A stretch of 61,531 nucleotides of DNA from Acidimicrobiia bacterium (GCA_020832495.1 JAFIEP010000031.1:1-61531), one strand, 5' to 3'; numbered from the stretch's first letter, positions 7,507-19,464 are shown. Numbers and translations: made by a program. Notes: a model not told the origin generated them from the letters alone.

Positions 7507-9582
7507 GTGCCGCCACCATCCGACGCCGACGCCGACGTCGCCACCGAGCCGGCCCCGCCCGCGACCAGCGAAGCCCCCCTCCGGTGCGGCGAAGCGCTCG
7601 ATCTCGGTGGGCTGTGGCGGGTGGCGCCGGCGGACGACACCTTGCGGCGCGGGTACACCGACCACCATCACGACGACGAGGCGTGGGAGGACCTCACCGT
7701 CCCCGGTCACTGGAGCGACCTGCCCTCACTGTCGGAGCATCACGGATCGGTGCTGCACCGCCGGCACTTCGACTGGCAGGCGGTCGAGGCCGAGCCCCCG
7801 GGCACTCGTGTCTGGTTGGTGTTCGACGGTGTGTTCGCCACCAGCGACGTGTGGCTCGACGGCACCTACCTCGGCGATACCGAGGGCTACTTCGTCCCTC
7901 ACTCGTTCGAGGTCACCGATCTCCTCGCCACGTCGGCGGACAGCGTTGGCCACCATCTGCTGGCCCTCGAGGCGGCCTGCCCCGAGGTGGCCGATCCCCG
8001 GACGAAGCAGGTTCTGACCGGCGTGTACCAACACGGCCCGTTCCCCCTCGGTGACCGCAGTCCGGGAGGCATCTGGCGGCCGGTGCGCATCGAGCGCTCG
8101 GGGCCGGTGCGCATCGAGCGCCTGCGCGCCCTCTGCACCGCCGCTGACTCGTCGGCCGCCACCGTGTCACTGCGCGCCATCCTCGACGTGGCCGACCGCG
8201 TGGTCCCGCCGGCAACGGTGCGTCTGCGCACCGCCATCGGCGACCACGTCGACGACCGGGAGATCCCCGTCGCCGCCGGGGAGAACCGCATCGAGTGGCA
8301 GGTGACCGTGACCGACCCCCGTCTGTGGTGGCCACGGGCACTCGGCGAGCCGATACTGCACCCGCTCGAGGTGACGGTGCACACCCCCGACGGGGAGGTC
8401 AGTGATCGACGCCGACGTCGGATGGGGATGCGATCCATCCGCTGGCACGGCGGGCAGGTCTCGGTCAACGGCGAGCGGCTCTTCGTGAAGGGCCTCGAGA
8501 CGGGTCCGGCCGCCTCGCCACCGGCGCGAGCCACCGGTGATCTGTTGCACCGCCAGGTGGAGGCGGCGTGCGATGCCGGACTCGACCTGGTCCGCGTGCG
8601 CGGCCACGTCGCCGCCCCGGCCTTCTACGACGCAGCCGACGCCGCCGGCCTCTTGGTGTGGCAGGACCTGCCGCTGCACGGCGGCTACGCCCGCAGCATC
8701 GGCCCGCACGCCCGCCGAGCCGCACGAGAACTCGTCGACCTCCTCGGCCACCACCCGAGCATCGCCGTGTGGTGCGGCCACGACGAGCCAGTGCCGACGG
8801 CCTCCGCCGTGGGCGGCACCGCTGGGTCCCCCGCAGCAGCGTCGACGCCGCCCCGGCTGCGACAGGTGGTCGCGGCACAGCTCCGGCCGTCGTGGAGCAC
8901 CATGATGCTGGGCCGGTCCGTGGCGCGCACCCTGCGCCGCAGCGACCCCTCACGCCCTGTCGTGCCCGCATCGGGCGTGGTGCCGGGGACGTGGGCTCCC
9001 GCCGGCGCCACCCACCTGCGGTTCGGCAACGCCGAGGGCACCACCGTCGATCTCACAGCCCTGCTCCGGGCTTGGCCGCGCCTGGCCCGCTTGGTCGGCT
9101 GGGCCGACGTCGACGACGTCACCACGCTGCGCCGCCTGAAGTGGCGTCCGTGCAACGGGTTCGTGGCCACGCAGGCCACCGACGCCGCCGCAGTCAGGAG
9201 CGATGCGACGGCCGACCAGACGCCACCCGAGACGGCGCTGCGATCTGCCTGCGCGCCGGTGGTGGTCACCGTCGACCCGCTCCCTTCGTCAGTCGTCGCT
9301 GGCGAGGTGGTGAGGCTGGCGGTGCACGTGGTGAACGATCTCCGCAGCGAGCTGACCGATGCCGACGTCGAGCTGGTGGCCGAGCTGGCCGGCCACGCGG
9401 TGGCGCACCGCCGTTGGCGGGGTTCGGTGCCCGCTGACGACGTGGCCTACGTGACCACCGCAGAGCTCACCGTTCCCGACGGGGAGGGACCGCTGGTGGT
9501 CACCGTGCGGATGTCCCACCCCCGGGCCGCCACGCACGCGACCACCACAGCGCGCTGCACCGGTGCGCGCACCACCGGCTGA
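7507..9582 (+). CDS. glycoside hydrolase family 2-fold protein, apparently without catalytic nucleophile
   Basis: A 691-residue protein with GH2 layout: N-terminal jelly-roll sugar-binding domain (about 25-200, GGLWR and WLDGTYLG), immunoglobulin-like domain (200-310) and TIM barrel (315-545), then a short beta domain. Beta-mannosidase-type GH2 enzymes carry an Asn-Glu acid/base; here the matching segment is VWCGHDEP (E427 preceded by Asp, not Asn). The nucleophile normally lies in a (S/T)EFG motif; the corresponding stretch reads RLARLVGWADVD, with Trp at about 532 where Glu is expected. It may be a non-hydrolytic relative. GTG start with GGAGAG upstream. No signal peptide is seen. Confidence 0.75.
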   Translation: MPPPSDADADVATEPAPPATSEAPLRCGEALDLGGLWRVAPADDTLRRGYTDHHHDDEAWEDLTVPGHWSDLPSLSEHHGSVLHRRHFDWQAVEAEPPGTRVWLVFDGVFATSDVWLDGTYLGDTEGYFVPHSFEVTDLLATSADSVGHHLLALEAACPEVADPRTKQVLTGVYQHGPFPLGDRSPGGIWRPVRIERSGPVRIERLRALCTAADSSAATVSLRAILDVADRVVPPATVRLRTAIGDHVDDREIPVAAGENRIEWQVTVTDPRLWWPRALGEPILHPLEVTVHTPDGEVSDRRRRRMGMRSIRWHGGQVSVNGERLFVKGLETGPAASPPARATGDLLHRQVEAACDAGLDLVRVRGHVAAPAFYDAADAAGLLVWQDLPLHGGYARSIGPHARRAARELVDLLGHHPSIAVWCGHDEPVPTASAVGGTAGSPAAASTPPRLRQVVAAQLRPSWSTMMLGRSVARTLRRSDPSRPVVPASGVVPGTWAPAGATHLRFGNAEGTTVDLTALLRAWPRLARLVGWADVDDVTTLRRLKWRPCNGFVATQATDAAAVRSDATADQTPPETALRSACAPVVVTVDPLPSSVVAGEVVRLAVHVVNDLRSELTDADVELVAELAGHAVAHRRWRGSVPADDVAYVTTAELTVPDGEGPLVVTVRMSHPRAATHATTTARCTGARTTG

Positions 9583-9584
9583 GC

Positions 9585-9608
9585 CGCCACCCGAGGACCC
9601 CGGTGGCG
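9585..9608 (+). terminator. stem-loop after the GH2 gene
   Basis: CGCCACC and GGTGGCG form a perfect 7-bp stem with a 10-base loop three bases after the stop codon. No U-run follows, so termination is plausible but unproven. Confidence 0.35.
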
Positions 9609-9636
9609 ACTGCGCCACATCTCCGCACATCGCTCG

Positions 9637-9664
9637 TTGTGATGGACGGTCGACTTGGTATCGT
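9637..9664 (+). promoter_or_regulatory. candidate promoter of the sdh operon
   Basis: TTGTGA at 9637-9642 and TATCGT at 9659-9664 with 16 bases between. This would give an mRNA leader of about 140 bases before sdhC. Confidence 0.4.
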
Positions 9665-9729
9665 CCAAAGCGACATCTGGTGACGACCACCCCGAACCAT
9701 CCGATGGCTCGTCACCTGCAGTTGGGCCT

Positions 9730-9746
9730 CCCCTCGGCCAGAGGGG
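9730..9746 (+). promoter_or_regulatory. hairpin in the sdhC leader
   Basis: CCCCTC, loop GGCCA, GAGGGG: a perfect 6-bp stem about 60 bases before the sdhC start. Function unknown; it might modulate leader structure. Confidence 0.3.
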
Positions 9747-9808
9747 TACGGTCTGTGACCTATGTCGACGGCGCGCACCGGTGGTGCGACCGAACGGAGG
9801 CAGCCAGG

Positions 9809-10588
9809 TTGACCACCACCCAGCACCCACCCGGATCCCAGGGAGCCTCAGGCGCTCCCTCCCCGGTGAACCGACGAGCGAAGCGGACGACGTTCCCCCT
9901 CGTCGACCTCTACCAGACCGCGGTCGGTAAGAAGTGGGTGATGGCCGTCACCGGCATCGCCCTCATGGGGTTCGTGTTCGCCCACATGTTCGGCAACCTG
10001 AAGCTCTACCAGGGTCCAGAGGACCTCGATAAGTACGCTGCCGGCCTCAAGACACTCGGTGATCCGATCCTTCCGAACAGCATGGTGGTGTGGCTGCTGC
10101 GAGTGGGCCTGCTCGTGGTCTTCGCCCTGCACATCCACTCGGCCTACTCGCTCACCATGATGAACCGCCGCAGCAACGGGGCCGGTGGCGGGACTCGCCG
10201 GGACACCATCGCGGCGAATTTCGCCGCCCGCACCATGCGCTGGACCGGGATCATCGTGGCCGCCTTCTTGGTGTGGCACCTGGCCGACTTCACCTGGGGC
10301 TGGTCGTTCGTGAACCCCGACTACCAGTACGGCGCCGTGTACGACAACGTGGTGGCGAGTTTCTCCCGACCGGCGGTGGCCATTGCCTACGTGGTGGCCA
10401 ACCTGGCCCTCGGCGTACACCTGTACCACGGCTCGTGGAGCATCTTCCAGAGTCTTGGTTCGATGAGTCCCCGCTTCAACCCTCGCCGCAACCCCCTGCG
10501 TCGAGGCTTCGCCCTGGCCTTCACCGCTGCGGTGGTGCTGCCGAACATCTCGTTCCCGATCGCCGTGCAACTCGGCATCATCGGGTGA
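9809..10588 (+). CDS. sdhC: succinate dehydrogenase cytochrome b subunit
   Basis: A 259-residue membrane subunit with five predicted helices (starting at about residues 45, 95, 145, 195 and 235). It belongs to the single-subunit cytochrome b type of succinate:quinone reductase (Bacillus/Wolinella-like), which anchors SdhA and SdhB and passes electrons to quinone. Histidines in helices (HMFGN, HIHSAY, WHLAD, HLYHG) are suitable haem ligands. The TTG at 9809 is preferred because GGAGG lies 8 bases upstream; a GTG at 9866 (VNRRAKR) is an alternative. It is followed after 10 bases by sdhA. Confidence 0.9.
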   Translation: MTTTQHPPGSQGASGAPSPVNRRAKRTTFPLVDLYQTAVGKKWVMAVTGIALMGFVFAHMFGNLKLYQGPEDLDKYAAGLKTLGDPILPNSMVVWLLRVGLLVVFALHIHSAYSLTMMNRRSNGAGGGTRRDTIAANFAARTMRWTGIIVAAFLVWHLADFTWGWSFVNPDYQYGAVYDNVVASFSRPAVAIAYVVANLALGVHLYHGSWSIFQSLGSMSPRFNPRRNPLRRGFALAFTAAVVLPNISFPIAVQLGIIG

Positions 10589-10598
10589 GGAGCCGACC

Positions 10599-12524
<1,926 letters not shown>

Positions 12525-12537
12525 GGAGCCCCACGTC

Positions 12538-13302
12538 GTGAAGCTCACCCTGAAGATCTGGCGGCAGGAGGGGCCCCGTGCCGAGGGCCGCTTCGAGTCC
12601 TACGAGGTGCCGAACGTCAACGAGGAGATGTCGTTCCTCGAGATGCTCGACGGCCTCAACGAGCGTCTGGTGGAGGACGGCCAGGAGCCGATCACCTTCG
12701 ACAGCGACTGCCGCGAGGGCATCTGTGGCACCTGCGGCATCACCATCGACGGCAAGCCGCACGGCCCCTGGCCGGGTGCCGCCACCTGCCAGCTCCACAT
12801 GCGGGCCTTCTCCGACGGCGACGTCATCACCCTCGAGCCTTGGCGGGCCGCCGGATTCCCGGTGATGAAAGACCTCATGGTCGACCGCACCGCCTTCGAC
12901 ACCATCGTGGAAGCCGGCGGCTACATCTCTGTCGACACCGGTGCCGCCCCCGACGCCAACGAGATCCCGGTTCCCAAGCCGGTGGCCGACGCCGCCATGG
13001 ACGCTGCGGCCTGTATCGGCTGCGGCGCCTGTGTGGCTGCGTGTCCGAACTCCGCAGCACAGCTGTTCACCTCGGCCAAGTTGGCGCACCTGAACCTGCT
13101 ACCCCAGGGCCAGGCGGAGCGCTTCCGCCGCACCGAGGACATGGTGGAGACCATGGAGACCTTCTTCGGGTCGTGCACCAACTACGGGTTCTGCCAAGAG
13201 GCGTGCCCCAAGGAGATCCCCATCGACTTCATCGCCCTGATGAACCGGGACTACCTCAAGGCCAAGCTGAAGAACCGCAAGCTCGCCGGCCGCCAGGGCT
13301 GA
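12538..13302 (+). CDS. sdhB: succinate dehydrogenase iron-sulfur subunit
   Basis: A 254-residue electron-transfer subunit. Cysteines for the 2Fe-2S centre are in DSDCREGICGTCG plus a later TCQ, the 4Fe-4S centre in CIGCGACVAACP and the 3Fe-4S centre in GSCTNYGFCQEACP. The start is GTG at 12538 with GAGGAG upstream, 13 bases after sdhA. It completes a three-subunit succinate:quinone oxidoreductase linking the citric acid cycle to respiration. Confidence 0.95.
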   Translation: MKLTLKIWRQEGPRAEGRFESYEVPNVNEEMSFLEMLDGLNERLVEDGQEPITFDSDCREGICGTCGITIDGKPHGPWPGAATCQLHMRAFSDGDVITLEPWRAAGFPVMKDLMVDRTAFDTIVEAGGYISVDTGAAPDANEIPVPKPVADAAMDAAACIGCGACVAACPNSAAQLFTSAKLAHLNLLPQGQAERFRRTEDMVETMETFFGSCTNYGFCQEACPKEIPIDFIALMNRDYLKAKLKNRKLAGRQG

Positions 13303-13311
13303 CGCGGCGCG

Positions 13312-14763
<1,452 letters not shown>

Positions 14764-14851
14764 CACCGACCCGGCCCGGCGCGCCCCCGGCCACACCGGA
14801 TCGAGGCCACTCGGCACGTACCGATGCACGGGGAACCCGAGCGGAACCGAC

Positions 14852-14857
14852 TAGGGT
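14852..14857 (+). promoter_or_regulatory. leaderless -10 box TAGGGT
   Basis: TAGGGT ends eight bases before the GTG at 14866, placing the transcript start at or next to the start codon of the DUF368 gene. Confidence 0.45.
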
Positions 14858-14865
14858 CGCTCGCC

Positions 14866-15798
14866 GTGGCCATCAGTGTCGTCCTCCAGGTGGTGCGCGG
14901 CTTCCTCATGGGATGCGCTGATCTCGTGCCCGGGGTGTCCGGCGGCACGGTGGCGCTGGTGCTCGGCATCTACCAGCGGCTGGTGACCAACATCCGCGAC
15001 GGCGCCGGAGCGCTCGGCACGCTGTTGCGCGCCGATGTGCGCGGCTTCCTGCGACGGCTCGGTGAGATCGAGTGGTCGTTCCTGGTGCCCCTCCTCGGTG
15101 GCATCGGCCTGGCCATCGTGACCCTGGCCAGCGCGCTCCGCCACCTGCTCGAGGAGGAGCCGGTGGCCATGGCCGGGCTGTTCTTCGGGTTGGTCGTCGG
15201 CTCGGTGGTGGTGGCTGCCCGCATGGTCGAGCGGTGGGACCTGTCCCTCGTGGCCATCACACTCGTCACCGGCGCCGCCCTGTTCGCCGTGCTGGGCCTC
15301 GGCGGTGGCACGGTGGCGGACCCGCCTCTGTGGCTCTACTTCGCCGCCGGGGCCGTGGCCATCTGCGCCATGATCCTGCCCGGGGTGTCGGGCTCGTTCC
15401 TGCTGTTGATGCTGGGCATGTACACGAACGTCCTGGACGCGGTCAGCGACCGCGACCTGGCCGTGCTGGCCGTGCTGGCCCTCGGGTGCGTGGTGGGCCT
15501 GGCCCTGTTCTCCCACGCCCTCCACTGGGCGCTCGCCACCTACGAGCGGACGGTGATGGCCGTCCTCGTCGGCCTGCTGCTCGGCTCGCTGCGCATCCTG
15601 TGGCCCTGGCCCACCGGGGTCGGGTCCAAGGAAGGCACCGACGGCACCCTGCTCGGGTGGCCCACTGCCGGTGAGGTGGCTGCACCCGTCCTGTTGGCCG
15701 TGGTGGGGTTCGTCGGCGTGCTGGTCGTCACCGCCGTGGCGCAGCGCATCGAGGGCCGCACCGACGAGGACCTCATCGAGGAACTCGAGAACTCCTGA
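14866..15798 (+). CDS. DUF368 membrane protein (PopT-type polyprenyl-phosphate transporter)
   Basis: A 310-residue polytopic protein with eight or more hydrophobic segments. The two diagnostic repeats are LVPGVSGGT (about residue 20) and ILPGVSGSF (about residue 170). DUF368 proteins of Firmicutes (PopT) return undecaprenyl phosphate across the membrane for reuse in wall synthesis; that role is inferred here by family. The GTG at 14866 is preferred because a TAGGGT box sits 8 bases upstream (leaderless); an ATG at 14824 would add 14 unconserved-looking residues. The last residues (TDEDLIEELENS) are acidic and cytosolic or external. Confidence 0.85.
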   Translation: MAISVVLQVVRGFLMGCADLVPGVSGGTVALVLGIYQRLVTNIRDGAGALGTLLRADVRGFLRRLGEIEWSFLVPLLGGIGLAIVTLASALRHLLEEEPVAMAGLFFGLVVGSVVVAARMVERWDLSLVAITLVTGAALFAVLGLGGGTVADPPLWLYFAAGAVAICAMILPGVSGSFLLLMLGMYTNVLDAVSDRDLAVLAVLALGCVVGLALFSHALHWALATYERTVMAVLVGLLLGSLRILWPWPTGVGSKEGTDGTLLGWPTAGEVAAPVLLAVVGFVGVLVVTAVAQRIEGRTDEDLIEELENS

Positions 15799-15846
15799 GC
15801 GGCGCCGGCCTCCAACGGGCCGACGTCGGAAACCCCGGCACTCGCG

Positions 15847-16779
15847 CTACTGGAGTTGGTTCAACTCCAGCCAGCCGACACCGATGTCACCGTCGTCCGC
15901 CTCGAACCGACACATGGCCCGTGGCAGGTGGGTGCGGCGACCGTCGGGTGCATCGAGGCGGACCGGCGCCCAGCCCACCGGGGTCGCCCGGGCCCGACGC
16001 TCGCCGATGCTGAGGTCCACCCATGCCGGCACCCCAGCAGCTCCGTCGACCGGCACGGCCTCGAAGACCTGCACCTCCGACAGCAGACCGGGAGCGCCGC
16101 CGCCGCCCGGCAGTTGGTCGTAGCCGGCGGTGAAGAGGCTCACCGGCAGGGTGGTCACGGCATGCAGGCGCGCCCCGTCGGCCCGACGCCAGGCAGCCCA
16201 GCACCACTCGATGGCCCACCAGTCGCGCACGCCCCAGGAGTGGTCCCGTTGGCCGACGGCCTCGACGGCGATCTGTTCGTCACCGACGAGCACCTCGCCG
16301 TGCACCCGGCAGGGGATCTCGTAGCGGTCCAAGCCCGTCGGGTACCGGTACGGCTCACCATCGGTCTCCCATTCCAGGTCGAACCCGAGCGGCACCCGCT
16401 CGCCGCGGGGCTCGCCGTAGACCTCGGTGGGGTCGTCGAGGGCCACACCGAACGCCTCGAGGCCGAGGCTCCAGTGTTCGAGCGGCGTCTCGAGGTTGTG
16501 CGCCGCCCACAGACCGTTCGTGCGGAGATCGAGCGACGTGCCCTTGGGGAGCGGCGCCTCGTGGTCGAGGACCGTCACCAGCGGTCGGTCCTCTCCCACC
16601 AGGCAGGCCCAGTACCAGCTCACACCGAGATGCGGGTACAGACCCAGGCGCACGTAGCCGCCGAGCGAGCCGTCGGTGGTGACGAAGTCGAAGTACCACG
16701 ATTCGTTCCACAACTGCTCGCCCGACGGTGGATGCGGCCGCTCGTCCGATGGGTCGACAGCGAACGACCGGGTGGACAT
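15847..16779 (-). CDS. lipocalin-like CrtC/AttH-family (DUF7064/7065-type) protein
   Basis: A 310-residue protein rich in Trp and beta strands. The segment GQRDHSWGVRDWW (about 185) is typical of the calycin-like CrtC/AttH family, which includes hydroxyneurosporene hydratase and tocopherol-cyclase-like proteins; members from actinomycetes are mostly uncharacterised and often sit with lipid or steroid genes. No carotenoid genes are nearby, so hydratase activity is not claimed. Its ATG directly abuts the stop of the upstream marR gene, so the two form one transcript. No signal peptide is seen. Confidence 0.65.
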   Translation of the reverse strand: MSTRSFAVDPSDERPHPPSGEQLWNESWYFDFVTTDGSLGGYVRLGLYPHLGVSWYWACLVGEDRPLVTVLDHEAPLPKGTSLDLRTNGLWAAHNLETPLEHWSLGLEAFGVALDDPTEVYGEPRGERVPLGFDLEWETDGEPYRYPTGLDRYEIPCRVHGEVLVGDEQIAVEAVGQRDHSWGVRDWWAIEWCWAAWRRADGARLHAVTTLPVSLFTAGYDQLPGGGGAPGLLSEVQVFEAVPVDGAAGVPAWVDLSIGERRARATPVGWAPVRLDAPDGRRTHLPRAMCRFEADDGDIGVGWLELNQLQ

Positions 16780-17208
16780 TCAGTCCTCCAAGTTCTCGGT
16801 CACCTGCTCGAGCAGCTTGCGGAGCGTGGACCGCTGACGGTCCGACAGGCCGGCCAGAGCCCGCTGGTCCAGCCGGTCCTGCGCCTTCTGCACCTTGCGT
16901 CGGTTGCGCTGTGCAGTCGGCGTCAGGAACACCTGCGTGGCGCGTCGGTCGGTGGGGTGCGGCTTGCGCTTCACGTAGCCGGCCACTTCGAGCCGCCCGA
17001 TCATCTTGGTGACCGTGGGTGGTTCCACGCCGAGTTCCCGGGCCAGATCGGACTGGGTCTGGCCGTCGCGGTCGTACAGGGCGAGGAGCAGTTGCTCCTG
17101 CCCGGGGTAGAGACCGAGCTCGCCGAGGAGTTCGGCGGCGGTCGAGCGATGGACTCGTGCCGCTCGGGTGAGAGCGACCGAGAGGTCTGGTTGCGCTGTG
17201 GTTGTCAT
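16780..17208 (-). CDS. MarR-family transcriptional regulator
   Basis: A 142-residue winged-helix protein. LLLALYDRDGQTQSDLARE and GVEPPTVTKMIGRLEVAGY (about residues 45-85) form the helix-turn-helix, followed by the wing KRKPHPTDRRATQVFLT, the strongest MarR signature. MarR dimers usually repress a neighbouring operon and release DNA when bound by a phenolic or lipophilic ligand. Its stop abuts the start of the lipocalin-like gene, so that gene is the likely target along with its own promoter. GGTGGAG precedes the ATG closely; a TACTTGAT stretch about 35 bases upstream may hold the promoter. Confidence 0.88.
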   Translation of the reverse strand: MTTTAQPDLSVALTRAARVHRSTAAELLGELGLYPGQEQLLLALYDRDGQTQSDLARELGVEPPTVTKMIGRLEVAGYVKRKPHPTDRRATQVFLTPTAQRNRRKVQKAQDRLDQRALAGLSDRQRSTLRKLLEQVTENLED

Positions 17209-17294
17209 GGCTCCACCACACCACGCCGGCGCGCTCGGATCAAGTACGCCGGCTCAACGGGCCCTCAGTTCCGTGATCTGTGCTGGTCAGCCGG

Positions 17295-18422
17295 CTATGA
17301 CGTCGGCAACGGATCGTAGAACTCGGCCACCGGATCGAGCTGGATGTTCTGTCGACCGACGGCCACCAGGAGCTCGTACAGCGGGGGCTCCACGGCGAGC
17401 GGCACCGTCCAGTCGAGGGCGTCGACCACCCCGGCCACCTCGGCGAACGGCCGGAGGAACCCGAAGTAGACCGACGCCCCGCAGCGGATGCGTTCGTCCT
17501 CGCTCATGGCCACGATGTTGCGGTAGTGCGCCGCTTGCACCTTGCGCAGGGTTGCCACGAGCGCCTGGCGGTCGTCCGCGCCGACCGGCCGGAGTCGCCG
17601 GTCAGGGCCGACCACTTCGAACAGCCCGAATCGCCGTACGTGGGCGAGGTAGTCCTCCGGTCGAGTGAACGTCGAGCCCCAGTCGGTGACCTGCACCGAC
17701 ACCGTCGGGTCGAGCACGTAGGCGGCCACCAGGTTGTCGTAGGGCACGTCCGCAGCCACGTCGGACCACCAGAACTCGCTGCGACCCAGCTTGTGCAGGT
17801 CGCGCACCACCAGGGTGGAACCGTCGGGCAACGGGTACGGCCCGCTGTCGGCGGTGCCCACCCGGGTGTCGAACCACAGCAGGAACAAATACGACACGAC
17901 GGTGGCGGTGAAGGCCCGCACTGACGCCATCTCGTCGTCAGGGACGGGAACGCAGCCGGCGAGCACCTCGTCGAGCACCTCGGGACCGTAGGGTCGGACC
18001 ACCTCGCCCACGTCCACGGCCTGCAGGCTGCCGTCGTCGTGGCGATAGGAGCGAGCCAGGCGCTCCCAGAAGTCGAGCACCACTGCTGCCCCGTCGGGGT
18101 CGTCGAGTGTGGGATCCAGTCCGCACACCGCCTTGCGCCCGATCAGCCAGAAGTTGGCCAGCGACCACAGGTGCACCGGATTCACCCGGCTGCCCGGGCG
18201 GTGACCGTGGCGGGCGATCTCGGCGGGGTCCATGGCCGCGGTGATCTGGCGCACCATGTCCGGCCACCGACGGTAGCTCTCGGCGCAGGCCACCAGGATG
18301 TAGGCGCTGACCGGGATCAGTTGGCTGTCGTAGGACGTACGCCGCACCGTCATGTCGCGACTGATGCGGCTGTGGTAGGCGATGAGGTCGTTGAGGTGCT
18401 TCACCTGCGCGTCACTCAGCAC
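17295..18422 (-). CDS. unknown protein paired with a phosphohistidine-domain gene
   Basis: A 375-residue soluble protein I do not recognise. It is mostly helical with conserved-looking aromatic patches (FWLIGRKAVCGLDP, YLFLLWFDTRVG, SEFWWSDVA). No ATP-grasp, Walker or signal motif is visible. The start is GTG 18422 with GGGAGG about 10 bases upstream. It follows the PEP-utilising mobile-domain gene by 60 bases on the same strand and is probably co-transcribed, which suggests a partner function. Its C-terminus faces the MarR promoter. Confidence 0.6.
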   Translation of the reverse strand: MLSDAQVKHLNDLIAYHSRISRDMTVRRTSYDSQLIPVSAYILVACAESYRRWPDMVRQITAAMDPAEIARHGHRPGSRVNPVHLWSLANFWLIGRKAVCGLDPTLDDPDGAAVVLDFWERLARSYRHDDGSLQAVDVGEVVRPYGPEVLDEVLAGCVPVPDDEMASVRAFTATVVSYLFLLWFDTRVGTADSGPYPLPDGSTLVVRDLHKLGRSEFWWSDVAADVPYDNLVAAYVLDPTVSVQVTDWGSTFTRPEDYLAHVRRFGLFEVVGPDRRLRPVGADDRQALVATLRKVQAAHYRNIVAMSEDERIRCGASVYFGFLRPFAEVAGVVDALDWTVPLAVEPPLYELLVAVGRQNIQLDPVAEFYDPLPTS

Positions 18423-18482
18423 GAGCCGTCGCCTCCCGGGGCGGCCGCCACGTGACTGCGTCCGCTCGGGTCGTGTGAGCGC

Positions 18483-18845
18483 TCACCCATCGACGACGCG
18501 CACCTCGGCCGGGGAGACCGCGCAGTCGAGCTCCACGGTGGCGCCCTCGGCCGGCTCGCCGTGAGGGAACGCACAGCTCATGACGCACGGGATGGCGTAC
18601 TCCCGACTGACGATGCCGATGTGACTCTCGGGCGTGCCGTTGGTGCAGATCACCCCGGCCAGTTCGTGGAAGATCGGCGCCAGGAAGGTGGCGCCGGCGT
18701 CGCGAACCAGCGCGATGACGCCGTCGGCACCGCTGTCCATGAGGCCCACCACATCCTCGGGGGTGGCCAGCACACGCAGGGTGCCCCGAACTGGCGAGGC
18801 GTCGAGCACACGGGTTCCCGTGCCGAGCAGGTGGTCGTCCCCCAC
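18483..18845 (-). CDS. stand-alone PEP-utilising enzyme mobile (phosphohistidine) domain
   Basis: A 120-residue protein consisting only of the swivelling domain of PEP synthase, PPDK and enzyme I. The phosphorylatable His is in GTPESHIGIVSREYAIP (about residue 80), matching G-x-x-SH-x-x-I-x-RE-x-x-IP. In the family the domain carries phosphate between an ATP-grasp domain and a PEP/TIM-barrel domain; neither is encoded nearby. The GTG start lies 7 bases after a TAGGGT box (leaderless). The gene is divergent from the SCP2 gene by 64 bases and is followed by the unknown 375-residue gene. Confidence 0.75.
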   Translation of the reverse strand: MGDDHLLGTGTRVLDASPVRGTLRVLATPEDVVGLMDSGADGVIALVRDAGATFLAPIFHELAGVICTNGTPESHIGIVSREYAIPCVMSCAFPHGEPAEGATVELDCAVSPAEVRVVDG

Positions 18846-18852
18846 GACGGCG

Positions 18853-18858
18853 ACCCTA
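18853..18858 (-). promoter_or_regulatory. leaderless -10 box TAGGGT
   Basis: On the minus strand TAGGGT ends seven bases before the GTG at 18845 of the phosphohistidine-domain gene. Confidence 0.5.
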
Positions 18859-18897
18859 CCGCGCGCAGCCGACGGGCGATGCCGTGCCCCTCGCCCC

Positions 18898-18903
18898 TAC
18901 CCT
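18898..18903 (+). promoter_or_regulatory. leaderless -10 box TACCCT
   Basis: TACCCT ends six bases before the GTG at 18910 of the SCP2 gene. With the divergent TAGGGT at 18853-18858 it forms a compact back-to-back promoter pair. Confidence 0.5.
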
Positions 18904-18909
18904 GAGACC

Positions 18910-19458
18910 GTGCCCGACTTCCTCTCCCCCGCCTGGTTCAGCGCTGCCGACCATGCCGTCCGACAGGCGGCCATCCCCGTCGACGGCACGCTGCTCCCCT
19001 TGGTGCTCGAACACGTGGTGGTCGACGACGGGGAGGCGTCGGTGCGGTGGCAGGTGGTGGTCGACGTCGGCGGCGGCGCACACGTGGACGGTCCGTTGCC
19101 ACTCGGGCCGACGACCTCAGTAACCGTCCCAGAACCTCGTGACCCCGCGCCGTCCACCGGCAGCGGATCAGCGAGCAACGAACCGACGAGTCCCCCCATA
19201 GATCGTGAGGCCACGGTCCGCCTCCTGTGTGACCGTGAGGTGGCGCATGGCCTGGCGGCGGGGACGCTGAGCGCGCGGGACGCATTCATCGCCGGCCGAC
19301 TGCAGCTCGGCGGGGACACCACGGCGCTCCTCGCCGCTCGGCCGATCCTCAAGGCGCTGGGCAGTGCCATGGCTGCGGTGACCACCAGCGATGGCGCACC
19401 AGCGGCGGGTGGTTCAGCGGGCGACACGGCAGTTCGTTCGACTGACCCGCACCCTTAG
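18910..19458 (+). CDS. SCP2-like sterol/lipid-carrier domain protein
   Basis: A 182-residue protein. The last third (about residues 98-150) has the SCP2 pattern: TVRLLCDREVAHGLAAG, then DAFIAGRLQLGGDTTALL and a final helix. SCP2 domains bind sterols or acyl-CoA in a hydrophobic tunnel. The N-terminal half is beta-rich (EHVVVDDGEASVRWQVVVD) with a Pro/Ser-rich linker at about 75-95. GTG start with TACCCT six bases upstream. It is convergent with mdh, with a bidirectional stem-loop between. Confidence 0.75.
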   Translation: MPDFLSPAWFSAADHAVRQAAIPVDGTLLPLVLEHVVVDDGEASVRWQVVVDVGGGAHVDGPLPLGPTTSVTVPEPRDPAPSTGSGSASNEPTSPPIDREATVRLLCDREVAHGLAAGTLSARDAFIAGRLQLGGDTTALLAARPILKALGSAMAAVTTSDGAPAAGGSAGDTAVRSTDPHP

Positions 19459-19464
19459 GCACGG

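Noticed and set aside
4952-8017. A very long open reading frame on the strand opposite the GGDEF-EAL gene
   Set aside because: It is an artefact of high GC third positions; it encodes low-complexity His/Gly/Val-rich sequence and lies wholly antisense to recognisable domains.
15820-15829. Palindrome CCGACGTCGG between DUF368 and the lipocalin-like gene
   Set aside because: Ten-base palindromes are expected by chance at this GC content, and it lies between convergent gene ends without other signals.
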